64,000 nucleotides of DNA from Streptomyces sp. AP-93 (GTDB lineage Bacteria; Actinomycetota; Actinomycetes; Streptomycetales; Streptomycetaceae): positions 1 through 64,000 of the forward strand of contig NZ_JALGBX010000002.1 of the NCBI RefSeq assembly GCF_022808175.1, in the 5' to 3' direction. The notes beneath the pieces are model-generated. The model saw nothing but the letters and a program-made list of their open reading frames with translations. It was not told where the DNA came from and did not search any database. Shown piece by piece: positions 44,491-52,447 of the stretch. The translations under genes and the position numbers were made by a program. Each line of letters starts with the position of its first letter. Position 1 is the stretch's first letter.

Positions 44491-45906
44491 ATGACACCAC
44501 CCGCCCTGCACTCACTCGGGCACTGGAACGCCACGTCCCTCGCGGGCATCGCCCTCGCACTGGCCTGCTCCGCACTGCTGATCAGGCGACTTACAAAGCA
44601 AGGCACGCACCGAAACGGCGGCAGCCGCAAGACCCGATCCCCCGCCGTCACCATCGCCGCGCTGGCCGCGGTCGGCTGCACCGCCTACAGCGCCGACACC
44701 AGCTGGCGGTTCGCCGCCAACTATCTGGCCATGGGCAGCACCGTCGAGCGCGCCTTCATGTTCGCCACCGCCGAGCTGGCCCTGTTCGCCACCGCGCTGA
44801 TGGCACGCCAGAACCTGAACGGTCCGACGCGGGCGCCGGGCGTGCCCGGCGTCCTGGTCTGGGTGATCACCGCAGTGCAGATCATCCCCGCCTACGCCGA
44901 GTTCGGGCTCGTCGGCGGCACCGTGCGCGCCTTCGTAGGCCCAGTCATGGCAGCGATGCTGTGGCACCTGGCCATGGGCATCGAACTGCGCCACCGCACA
45001 CCCCAGGCCGCCTCGCACAGCCTGGCCGCGGTCCTGGTCCGGCAAGCACGCGAACGCATCCTGGCCCGGTTGGGCATCGCCGACCAGGACGCGGACGCCG
45101 CCCGACTCATCCGCGAGCGCGCCCTAAGTAAAGCCGTCACTTTGATCCTCCGCGCCGCGACGATGACCGACCAGCAGCACGGAAAGCGACGCGGGCGACG
45201 CCTGGCCGATCGCCTGCACCAGGCCCTGGAACGCGCCGACGTCGACGGCGACCCGCTCCAGGACGAGCTGCTGCTGCGCAAGCTCGCCACCCGCAAACAA
45301 GCCCTCGCCCTCGCCTCCCTCACCCTGCCACCACGCTGGCACCCCCCGACCCCCCACCCTGCCCGCGACTTCGGGCCCAGCCGCCCGCCCGTCGCTTCCC
45401 CGGGAGAACAGAAAGCCAGGCGCCACACACACCCGTCGCAACCGTCGGATGCGGGCAGCGAAGATGCCCACCAAGCTGCCCGCCCGCAAACGGCACCACG
45501 GGCAGCGGACACGCCCCGCCCGCAACCCGCCCGCGCGGCTACCGGGCCGCCCTCACGGGCGGAGTCCGGGGTCCGCCCGCCCGACGGCAGCCCACCGCCC
45601 ACGGGCCTCACCTCTGGCAGCGCCCCGGGCAGGCGCACGCGAAAACGGGCGCCCGGGAAGGGGCAGGAGGACCGCAAACCCCGCGCCACCGAGGAGGCCA
45701 TCCTCGGCTTCACTCGCCGCCTGTACGAGGAGACCGGAAGCGTCTCCCGCGACCGGGTGGAGAACGCTGTACGCGCCGCCGGCTACACCGTCGCCAGCGA
45801 CGACGTCGGACGGATCGTCCGCACGTTCAAGAACCAGCCCAAGGCCCCATTCCCGGCCGCGCCCAGCATTCCCACCCCTGATTCCGAAGCCGCAAGCCTC
45901 CCCTAG
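44491..45906 (+). CDS. Spread-type membrane protein of the element
   Basis: A 471-residue protein with a set of about four membrane helices in the first 170 residues (SLAGIALALACSALLI, VTIAALAAVGCTAY, AFMFATAELALFATALM, VPGVLVWVITAVQII), a Pro/Arg/Ser-rich disordered middle, and a C-terminal helical domain (ATEEAILGFTRRLYEETGSV). The plan resembles DUF2637/SpdB-type plasmid spread proteins that help intramycelial transfer in Streptomyces. It stands between the zinc-ribbon gene and mobC. Confidence 0.65.
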   Translation: MTPPALHSLGHWNATSLAGIALALACSALLIRRLTKQGTHRNGGSRKTRSPAVTIAALAAVGCTAYSADTSWRFAANYLAMGSTVERAFMFATAELALFATALMARQNLNGPTRAPGVPGVLVWVITAVQIIPAYAEFGLVGGTVRAFVGPVMAAMLWHLAMGIELRHRTPQAASHSLAAVLVRQARERILARLGIADQDADAARLIRERALSKAVTLILRAATMTDQQHGKRRGRRLADRLHQALERADVDGDPLQDELLLRKLATRKQALALASLTLPPRWHPPTPHPARDFGPSRPPVASPGEQKARRHTHPSQPSDAGSEDAHQAARPQTAPRAADTPRPQPARAATGPPSRAESGVRPPDGSPPPTGLTSGSAPGRRTRKRAPGKGQEDRKPRATEEAILGFTRRLYEETGSVSRDRVENAVRAAGYTVASDDVGRIVRTFKNQPKAPFPAAPSIPTPDSEAASLP

Positions 45907-45929
45907 CCACGCCCCGAGATGGAGACCCC

Positions 45930-46664
45930 GTGCACGACCCGCACCACCTCGCCCCTGCCCCCGATGACACCGGCACAGCGAGCACGAAGTCGCCTAGGCT
46001 GACAGACCGTTGGCGACGCGCGTTCGGGATGACTGCCCCTGGCGGAGCCAGTAGTACCCCGAGTCCGACTCAAGGCCGGTCTTCGTGGATCTCCGCCCCG
46101 GGGGTGGCGGAGACGGCCCAGCGCCAGGGGGCGCCGGACCGTGAGGTCGGGTCCGAGGGCAGCCCCGACCAGGACACGCTCCACGCTGTCCAGCGCGAGA
46201 CCCTCCAGGCCGAACGCAGCACCGCGCCTGCCGCCGGCGAGCCGACGGTCAAGAGCGTCCAGCCCACGATCCGCCGCTTCACCGGCAACAAGCGCGGCGA
46301 CCGCGTCGGCCCGCTGCGCTTCACCGACGACGAACGCCCCCGCCTCCAAGAAGCCGCCGCCAAGCACGGCTACAAGGGCGAATCCGGCTTCGCCGCCGAC
46401 ATCGTCCTCGCCTTCATCAACGGGCGGTTCACCGCCAACCTGCCCCTGTCCGAGGACCGGCGCCGCACGCACGTCTTCCGCGCCCAGGTCCTGCGCCAGT
46501 GCAACCGCATCGGCGTCAACATCAACCAGATCGCCCGCGCCCTGAACAGCGACCTCACCCCGCCCGACATACGCCAGCGCCTCGACGACCTCCACGACCT
46601 CCTCGTCCTGATCGCCGAGACCCTGCGCGAGCCCGCCGACCCGAGGGAGGTCCGACAGCCGTGA
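45930..46664 (+). CDS. MobC-like relaxosome accessory protein
   Basis: A 244-residue protein with a long disordered N-terminus and a C-terminal MobC domain: VGPLRFTDDERPRLQEAAAK (ribbon-helix-helix-like) and CNRIGVNINQIARALNSD, the family hallmark. MobC helps the relaxase open oriT. The GTG start at 45930 is 24 bases after the membrane-protein gene. Its stop overlaps the relaxase start (GTGA 46661-46664). Confidence 0.85.
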   Translation: MHDPHHLAPAPDDTGTASTKSPRLTDRWRRAFGMTAPGGASSTPSPTQGRSSWISAPGVAETAQRQGAPDREVGSEGSPDQDTLHAVQRETLQAERSTAPAAGEPTVKSVQPTIRRFTGNKRGDRVGPLRFTDDERPRLQEAAAKHGYKGESGFAADIVLAFINGRFTANLPLSEDRRRTHVFRAQVLRQCNRIGVNINQIARALNSDLTPPDIRQRLDDLHDLLVLIAETLREPADPREVRQP

Positions 46665-48361
46665 TAGCTGCCATCAAGCCCTCCGGCGCCAACACCCGCG
46701 GACTGCTCGCCTACCTCTACGGCCCCGGCCGCCACGACGAGCACACGGACCCGCACATCGTGGCCGGCTTTGCCATGCTCGCCATGCCCGACCCCGGCCG
46801 CGACGAGAACGCCACCCTCACCCAGCTCGCCCGCTACCTCGACGAACCCGTCCGGCTCCGCAACAGCGAGTTCGGCAGGACGATCACCGACCACGTCTGG
46901 CACTGCCCCGTCCGCACCGCCCCCGAGGACCGCCACCTCTCCGACGCCGAGTGGGGCGAGATCGCCCAGCGCATCGTCGCCGCGGCCGGCATCGCCCCTG
47001 AAGGCGACGACCTGGCCTGCCGCTGGATCGCCGTACGCCACGCCGACAACCACATCCACATCCTCGCCACCACCGTCCGCGAGGACGGCCGCCGGCCCAA
47101 GCTCCACGACAGCGGCATCCGCGTCGGCGACGCCTGCCGGCAGATCGAGAAGGACTACGGCCTGCGCCGCTTGAAGAAGGGCGACCGCACCGGGACCCGC
47201 GCCCCCAGCCAGGCCGAGATGCACAAGGCCCAGCGCCTCGGTTGGGAGCAGACCAGCCGTGAATGGCTCCAGGACCGCATCCGCGCCGCCATCCCCCACG
47301 CCCGCACGGCCGAGGAACTCCTCGCCTACCTGGAAGCCGACGGGATCGCGGTCCAGGCCCGGCGCGGCCCCTCCGGAGACCTCCTTGGCTACGCCGCAGG
47401 CCGCCCCGGTGACCTCAACAAGGACGGCGAACAGGTCTTCCACCCTGGCGGGAAGATCGCCCCTGACCTCACCCTCCCCAAACTCCGCGACCGCCTCGAA
47501 GGCGGCCAGCCGGAAGAACACCCCACCGCCCGCCGCAACCAGCCCGCCACCGCCTGGCACCAGGCCACCGAAGCCCTCGATACCTTCCGCACCGACCTCA
47601 CCGACGACACCCACGCCCAGGCCCACATCACTGCCCTCGGCGAACTCCTTGAAGCAACCGCCCAGAAAGCCCCCACCCACCTCCGCGCCGGACTCCAGGC
47701 GGCATCGAAGGCGTTCGCGCGCGCCCAGCGCTCCCAGGTCCGGGCGGAAGACCGTGCCGCCCACGCCATCCGCCATGCGGCCCGCGACATCGTCCACACC
47801 GCCACCGGCCCCGACGGCAGCGCCCTCGCAGCCCTCATCGCAGCCCTCCTGTGGGCCGGAATCATCGCCGGCCGCTGGCACGAGGCCAAGGGCCACACTC
47901 ACCAGGCCGACGCCGCCCGCCAGGCCCTCCACCACCTGCAGGCAGCCGCCGAGCAAGCCCTCACACCCACGCTCGTCGTACTCGAACAGCGTCAGCCGAG
48001 GGAGGAAACCCGCCGCACCCTCGCACACGACGTACGCGCCGCCGTCCCCGACCAGGCCGAACGGATCCTCACCGACCCCAGTTGGCCCGCCCTCGCCGCA
48101 CTCCTGGCCGACGCGGAAGCCGGCGGCCACCAACCCCACCAGCTCCTGAAGGAGGCCGCAGCCCAGCGCGAACTGGGCACAGCCCGCCAACCGGCCCGCG
48201 TCCTGATCACCCGCCTCCAGCACACCAGTCGCAACCCCAGCTCAAACCCCCGCGCCGAAGCCGCCCGCCGGCGCACCACGGCATCGTGGATCGGCCAGCC
48301 TGGGCACGGCACGCAGCCGCCCACCGTGCCCGCGACCCCGCCGAACCGTCCCCGCCGATGA
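46661..48361 (+). CDS. Relaxase/mobilization nuclease (MobA family)
   Basis: A 566-residue HUH relaxase. The family core is in the first 180 residues, with VWHCPVRTAPEDR, and the metal-binding histidines in HADNHIHILATTV. GTG 46661 follows GAGGGAGG. It nicks oriT and pilots DNA during conjugation. The C-terminal part is helical (MukB-like in look) and includes a single hydrophobic stretch near GSALAALIAALLWAGII. There is no TraB/FtsK gene in view, so the element probably relies on another transfer system. Confidence 0.88.
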   Translation: MIAAIKPSGANTRGLLAYLYGPGRHDEHTDPHIVAGFAMLAMPDPGRDENATLTQLARYLDEPVRLRNSEFGRTITDHVWHCPVRTAPEDRHLSDAEWGEIAQRIVAAAGIAPEGDDLACRWIAVRHADNHIHILATTVREDGRRPKLHDSGIRVGDACRQIEKDYGLRRLKKGDRTGTRAPSQAEMHKAQRLGWEQTSREWLQDRIRAAIPHARTAEELLAYLEADGIAVQARRGPSGDLLGYAAGRPGDLNKDGEQVFHPGGKIAPDLTLPKLRDRLEGGQPEEHPTARRNQPATAWHQATEALDTFRTDLTDDTHAQAHITALGELLEATAQKAPTHLRAGLQAASKAFARAQRSQVRAEDRAAHAIRHAARDIVHTATGPDGSALAALIAALLWAGIIAGRWHEAKGHTHQADAARQALHHLQAAAEQALTPTLVVLEQRQPREETRRTLAHDVRAAVPDQAERILTDPSWPALAALLADAEAGGHQPHQLLKEAAAQRELGTARQPARVLITRLQHTSRNPSSNPRAEAARRRTTASWIGQPGHGTQPPTVPATPPNRPRR

Positions 48362-48535
48362 GCTCCGAGCGCCGCACTCGGCGCCTCGCGCTCCGCCCTC
48401 CGCCAGTCCGGGCCCTCCATACATGACAGTCCGACCAGCCGACGCGGTGCGCCGCTACCAGGGCGATAGCCGGGGCGAAGCGCACATACAAACCCGCTCG
48501 TGTGCGCACGACAGGGCCGACAGATATAGCCGACG

Positions 48536-48560
48536 ATCCCCGGTCAGCCAAACCGGGGAT
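48536..48560. promoter_or_regulatory. Operator-like palindrome ATCCCCGGT-N7-ACCGGGGAT
   Basis: Perfect 9-base arms around CAGCCAA, 53 bases before the start of the next gene. Same half site as the repressor-proximal sites near 42 kb, so the gene behind it is probably under the same XRE repressor. Confidence 0.75.
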
Positions 48561-48612
48561 TCTCCAGACCATCGATACAGGTACCTAACCAACCCACTTG
48601 AGGAGCACCTCC

Positions 48613-48981
48613 ATGCCCGCAGTCACCCCTCGCCCTGACGTCATGGCCCTGCTGTTCGACACAGATTTCAAGCGCCCGGCGGATTCCCTCGTCTTCCGCC
48701 ACCTCGACGGACGCCTCTTCACCGAGGAGGAGCAGGCCATCGTCCGCAACGCCACCATCGAAGAACTCCAGGCCGCAGGCGTCCACGTCGACAACCCCGA
48801 AGCCCAAGCGGAGGCAGAGGCAGAGGCAGCCGCGACCACACTGGCAGAGCTCCTGCTCGGGTACGCCGTCAAGCACCACCGAACCCTCGCCGCCCTCATG
48901 ACCGACGAAGACCTGATCGAGTACGACCGGTTGGGCGTCATCGTCGCTGCGGGAGCCGACAGGTTCCTCCCGCACGACTGA
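48613..48981 (+). CDS. Small acidic protein under the element operator, unknown
   Basis: A 122-residue acidic protein (MPAVTPRPDVMALLFDTDFK) with an Ala/Glu repeat (about 67-79, AEAEAEAAA). GAGGAG lies 7 bases before the ATG at 48613. The upstream operator and the strong terminator behind it make it a single regulated unit at the right end of the element's genes. No family recognised. Confidence 0.65.
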   Translation: MPAVTPRPDVMALLFDTDFKRPADSLVFRHLDGRLFTEEEQAIVRNATIEELQAAGVHVDNPEAQAEAEAEAAATTLAELLLGYAVKHHRTLAALMTDEDLIEYDRLGVIVAAGADRFLPHD

Positions 48982-49013
48982 TCACAGGGACAAGGCGCCC
49001 ATGCAGGGAACTC

Positions 49014-49048
49014 GGACGGCGGCTGGGAGAGCCTCCCAGCCGCCGTCC
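49014..49048. terminator. Strong terminator after the operator-controlled gene
   Basis: GGACGGCGGCTGGGAG and CTCCCAGCCGCCGTCC form a perfect 16-bp stem with a 3-base loop. It also lies beyond the convergent serS-like gene. Confidence 0.88.
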
Positions 49049-49137
49049 GCTCTGCGCAGTGCAGCCCGAGAAAGTTGCTACGTCGACGCCTGGGGCCCCG
49101 GCCATCTCCGCGCGACCACACCCGTCCGACGAGCGCG

Positions 49138-50430
49138 CTATGCCTCCGGTGTTCCGTCCGCCGAGATACGGCGGAAGCCGAGGTACGGGAAGAGGGACTC
49201 GGGAAGGACGAGGGAGCCGTCCTGCTGCTGGCACTGCTCGAGGAGCGCGGCCACGGTGCGGCCGATGGGCAGTCCTGAGCCGTTGAGGGTGGCGACGAGC
49301 TTGGGCTTGCCGTCCTCGCCTCGGGTGCGGATGTTCGCGCGACGGGCCTGGAAGGTGCCGAAGTTCGAGACCGAGGAGATCTCGCGGTACGTGTTCTGGC
49401 TCGGGATCCAGACCTCGATGTCGTACGTGAGCTGGGCGGAGAAGCCCGTGTCACCGGCGGCCAGCTTGACGACGCGGTAGGCGAGGCCGAGCTCCTTCAG
49501 GCACGCCTCGGCGTGGCCGACCATCGTCTCCAGCGTGGCGTCCGCGTCCGCGGGGTCGACCATCTGGACGATCTCGACCTTGGCGAACTGGTGCTGGCGG
49601 ATCAGACCGCGTGTGTCACGACCGTACGAGCCCGCCTCGGACCGGAAGCACGGCGTGTGCGCGGTCAGGGCCAGCGGCAGGTCGGCCGGCGGGATGATCT
49701 CTTCGGCGTAGAGGTTGGTCAGCGGTACCTCGGCCGTCGGGATGAGGAACAGCTCACGGTCGGCGACGCCGGTCTTGAACAGGTCCTCCTCGAACTTCGG
49801 CAGCTGCCCGGTGCCGGTCATCGTCTTGCGGGTGACCAGGTACGGGACCGCGTGCTCGACGTACCCGTGGCGACGGGTGTGAATGTCGAGGAAGAGCGTC
49901 GCCAGGGCGCGCTCCAGCGCGGCGCCGGCGCCGCGGGAGACCGCGAAGCGGGGGCCCGACAGCTTCGTGGCGCGGGCGAAGTCGAGGATGCCGGTGCCCT
50001 CGCCGAGGTCGACGTGGTCCTTCGGCTCGAAGGAGAAGGCCGGCGGGGTACCGACACGTCGGACCTCGACCGCGAACTCCTCCGAGTCGCCGTCCGGGGC
50101 CGCGTCGTCAGGCAGGTTCGGGATGGTCAGGAGGAGCTCGCTCAGCTCCTGCTGGACCTGCTCCTGCTCGGTCTCGATGTCCCGGATCTGGTCCTTCAGC
50201 TCGCGGGCGCGCTCCTTCAGCTTGGAGATGTCGCCGCCCTGCTTGGCCGTCTGCTGGACCTCGCTGGCCACCCGCTTGGCCTCCGCCCGCAGCTCGTCGG
50301 CTGAGCGGATGCTCTGGTTGCGCCGGGACTGGAGGTCTTCCAGCCGGGACAGGTCCAGGGAGTAACCGCGACGAGCGAGCCGACGAACTGCTTCGGCACC
50401 CATTTCAATCAGGGCGCGGGCGTCATGCAT
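49138..50430 (-). CDS. serS: Seryl-tRNA synthetase, second (accessory) copy
   Basis: A 430-residue class II synthetase: N-terminal coiled-coil arm (about 25-105), motif 2 FRSEAGSYGRDTRGLIRQHQ, and motif 3 NGSGLPIGRTVAALLEQCQQ. It charges tRNA-Ser via seryl-adenylate. It differs clearly from the housekeeping Streptomyces SerRS as I recall it, and it lies in accessory DNA, so it is probably a paralogue for self-resistance or for supplying Ser-tRNA or Ser-AMP to a pathway. AAAAGGATC precedes the ATG at 50430; an upstream ATG at 50487 is not supported. Confidence 0.88.
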   Translation of the reverse strand: MHDARALIEMGAEAVRRLARRGYSLDLSRLEDLQSRRNQSIRSADELRAEAKRVASEVQQTAKQGGDISKLKERARELKDQIRDIETEQEQVQQELSELLLTIPNLPDDAAPDGDSEEFAVEVRRVGTPPAFSFEPKDHVDLGEGTGILDFARATKLSGPRFAVSRGAGAALERALATLFLDIHTRRHGYVEHAVPYLVTRKTMTGTGQLPKFEEDLFKTGVADRELFLIPTAEVPLTNLYAEEIIPPADLPLALTAHTPCFRSEAGSYGRDTRGLIRQHQFAKVEIVQMVDPADADATLETMVGHAEACLKELGLAYRVVKLAAGDTGFSAQLTYDIEVWIPSQNTYREISSVSNFGTFQARRANIRTRGEDGKPKLVATLNGSGLPIGRTVAALLEQCQQQDGSLVLPESLFPYLGFRRISADGTPEA

Positions 50431-50585
50431 GAGGAAGATCCTTTTTATCCAGCGAGTGGGATGGGGATTTCGAATCGACGGTAGCAACGGTCGGGACCTC
50501 GCCGATCCGAATTACCGCCAGGCTCGGCCACACAAGATCAGAGGCGGGATGGTGTCGCGTTGTCGTTCGTGGCAGGGTCGCCCCC

Positions 50586-51662
50586 ATGCGGATTTTGGTG
50601 ATGGGCGGCACCTGGTTCCTTGGTCGGGCGATCGTTGACGACGCGCTTCGACGCGGCTGGGAGGTAACGACGTTCAACCGGGGCCGCTCCGGCGCGGTCG
50701 AGGGTTCAGATACCGTCCGGGGTGACCGGACGAGTGCCGATGATCTGAAGCGGTTGGCCTCCCGAGGACCGTGGGATGCCGTGATCGACACGTCCAGCAG
50801 CGAGTTCCCGCCCCGTGACGTGCTCCTCGCCACCGACCTCCTGCGGCCGGCCGCAGCCCGGTGGGTGCACGTCTCCACGGTCTCCGTCTATGAGGGGTGG
50901 CCGCACCACCCACTCACCGAGGACTCCCCGCTGTTGGAGTGCCCGTCGGACGCCGATGAGTCGTTCGGGCACACAGGCGCCGATGGCAGTCCAACGAAGT
51001 ACGGGTTCCAGAAGGCTGGCGGAGAGGCTGCTGTGCGCGCCGCCTTCGGGGACGACGCGGTGTTCCTGCGGCCCGGAGTGATCTTGGGACCGGGCGAGTA
51101 TGTCGGCCGCCTCCCCTGGTGGCTCACGCGTGCCCAGCGCGGCGGGCCGATCGTCGCCCCGGCGCCGGCCACTCAGATGATCCAGCCCGTGGACGTACGG
51201 GACGTCGCGGCCTTCGCCGTCGATCAGGCCGCTGGCACCGATCGCCCCGGCCAGGCGTTCAACATCGCCCACCCCGAGGGAATCAGCTGGGCTGGCTTCA
51301 TCGCTGAGTGCCTGGCCGTCACCGGTAGCACCGGCAGCCCGGTGTGGGCCGATGCGGCGACGCTCACCGCGCACGGTGTGAAGCAGTGGACGGAGCTTCC
51401 GCTGTGGCGCACCCACCCCGGGGTGTGGTCCGTCGATGCCTCTCGTGCCGCGGCGGCTGGGCTCCGCTGCCGTCCGCTCGCCGACACCATTGCCGACACC
51501 TGGGCGTGGATGCAGGCAGATGGCCGGCCGGTCGAACACCCGCGGTGGGACGAGCACGGAGTGGACCCGGCCAAGGAAGCGCAGATCCTCGCCGCCCTCG
51601 GCCAAGAGATGACTGCCCTGCCCAAAGTGGCATCGACGTGGCAGACACGGAATCTGCAGTGA
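50586..51662 (+). CDS. NAD-dependent epimerase/dehydratase-like protein
   Basis: A 358-residue extended short-chain dehydrogenase-like protein with the N-terminal MRILVMGGTWFLGRAIVDDA (GGTxFLG nucleotide-binding loop), an STVSVYEGWP stretch and a second YGFQKAGGEAAVRAA near residue 139, giving a probable YxxxK. Substrates of this group are nucleotide sugars or isoflavone-like compounds; the target is unknown. It is divergent from serS and followed by a terminator, so it may share control with serS. Confidence 0.8.
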   Translation: MRILVMGGTWFLGRAIVDDALRRGWEVTTFNRGRSGAVEGSDTVRGDRTSADDLKRLASRGPWDAVIDTSSSEFPPRDVLLATDLLRPAAARWVHVSTVSVYEGWPHHPLTEDSPLLECPSDADESFGHTGADGSPTKYGFQKAGGEAAVRAAFGDDAVFLRPGVILGPGEYVGRLPWWLTRAQRGGPIVAPAPATQMIQPVDVRDVAAFAVDQAAGTDRPGQAFNIAHPEGISWAGFIAECLAVTGSTGSPVWADAATLTAHGVKQWTELPLWRTHPGVWSVDASRAAAAGLRCRPLADTIADTWAWMQADGRPVEHPRWDEHGVDPAKEAQILAALGQEMTALPKVASTWQTRNLQ

Positions 51663-51779
51663 GGACCACCTGCGACACCTGGCTGCGGCAGATCGCCCAG
51701 TAGGCAGCCAATCATGTCCCGGCCGCGCCTAAAGTGCCCCCTGGGCCCGAGCGCATCTCGCCGGACCAGAAATAGCAAT

Positions 51780-51823
51780 CCCCGTCGGGGGCCAGCGCAG
51801 TTCGGCGCTGACCCCCGACGGGG
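51780..51823. terminator. Bidirectional terminator between epimerase and oxygenase genes
   Basis: CCCCGTCGGGGGCCAGCGC pairs with GCGCTGACCCCCGACGGGG over 19 positions with one mismatch. It separates the convergent epimerase-like and oxygenase genes. Confidence 0.85.
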
Positions 51824-51877
51824 TATGACCACCTGTCGATGCAATGCCCACTTCGGCAGCCGGGAACGCTCCCGTCC

Positions 51878-52447
51878 CTAAAGGCTCTCGGCGTTGGTGC
51901 GGATGACGAGGGTGATGCGCTCTCCCCGCGTGATCGGCCGTACGCCGTGGATGTGGTCGCGGGTGGCCGGGAAGGCGACCAGGGTGCCGCACGGAGGCTT
52001 GATCTCCTGGGCCGGGCTCTCGAAGAACAGCTCGCCCCCGGAGTAGGAGTCCCGTGTGTTGAGCCAGACGAGCAGGGTGAGGTCGCCGCCGACGACGGGC
52101 TGTCCGTTGGTCCGGGCCCGCTCGCGCTCGACGTCGGTGACCTCGTCGTGGTGCGCCACGAACCCGACGCCGGGACCGTAGCGGTACACGACCGCCGGCT
52201 GGGTCGGTATCCGCTTCGGAACGGCCTGGAAGTGGTCGCGGATGTAGGGGACGCAGTGGGCGATGACCGCTTCCTCCAGCGCCCGCGGGATCTCCACGTA
52301 CTCGCTCTTGCGCAGCGTCTCGTCGACGACGCCCTGGAAGGTGCGCGGCTGGGCGGTCTCGCTCTTCACGTGGTCCATCAGGGCACCGCAGAGGCTGAGG
52401 GGGATGACGCTCTCTGCGAGAAGGGGTAACCGGGTCTTCCAGGTCAT
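51878..52447 (-). CDS. 2-oxoglutarate/Fe(II)-dependent oxygenase (prolyl-hydroxylase type)
   Basis: A 189-residue oxygenase of the P4Hc fold. The iron ligands appear as His99-x-Asp101 in AHHDEVTD and His167 in HGVRPITRG, with Arg177 (GERITL, or the nearby Arg) for 2-oxoglutarate. The ATG at 52447 overlaps the CysRS stop in an ATGA (52444-52447), behind GGAAGGAAAAG; an ATG at 52465 is possible but less likely. It is the last gene of the operon. Substrate unknown: a hydroxylated amino acid or peptide is plausible. Confidence 0.85.
   Translation of the reverse strand: MTWKTRLPLLAESVIPLSLCGALMDHVKSETAQPRTFQGVVDETLRKSEYVEIPRALEEAVIAHCVPYIRDHFQAVPKRIPTQPAVVYRYGPGVGFVAHHDEVTDVERERARTNGQPVVGGDLTLLVWLNTRDSYSGGELFFESPAQEIKPPCGTLVAFPATRDHIHGVRPITRGERITLVIRTNAESL

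Larger units (their letters stand above)
39874..48981. mobile_element. Integrated mobilizable element (core genes)
   Basis: The block holds, in order, integrase, excisionase-like protein, XRE repressor, an origin-like AT-richer gap, a replication-initiator-like gene with internal repeats, a spread-type membrane protein, MobC, relaxase and a repressor-site-linked small gene. This is the plan of an actinomycete integrative element, but with a Mob relaxase in place of an FtsK-like TraB. The ends are not defined; the left end may be at tRNA-Pro (34633) and the right end is unseen. Confidence 0.65.

Noticed and set aside
34560..49138. Direct repeat of the tRNA-Pro 3' end as right attachment site
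   Set aside because: I looked for the T-arm/acceptor sequence through the element up to serS and did not see a second copy, so no att pair is claimed.
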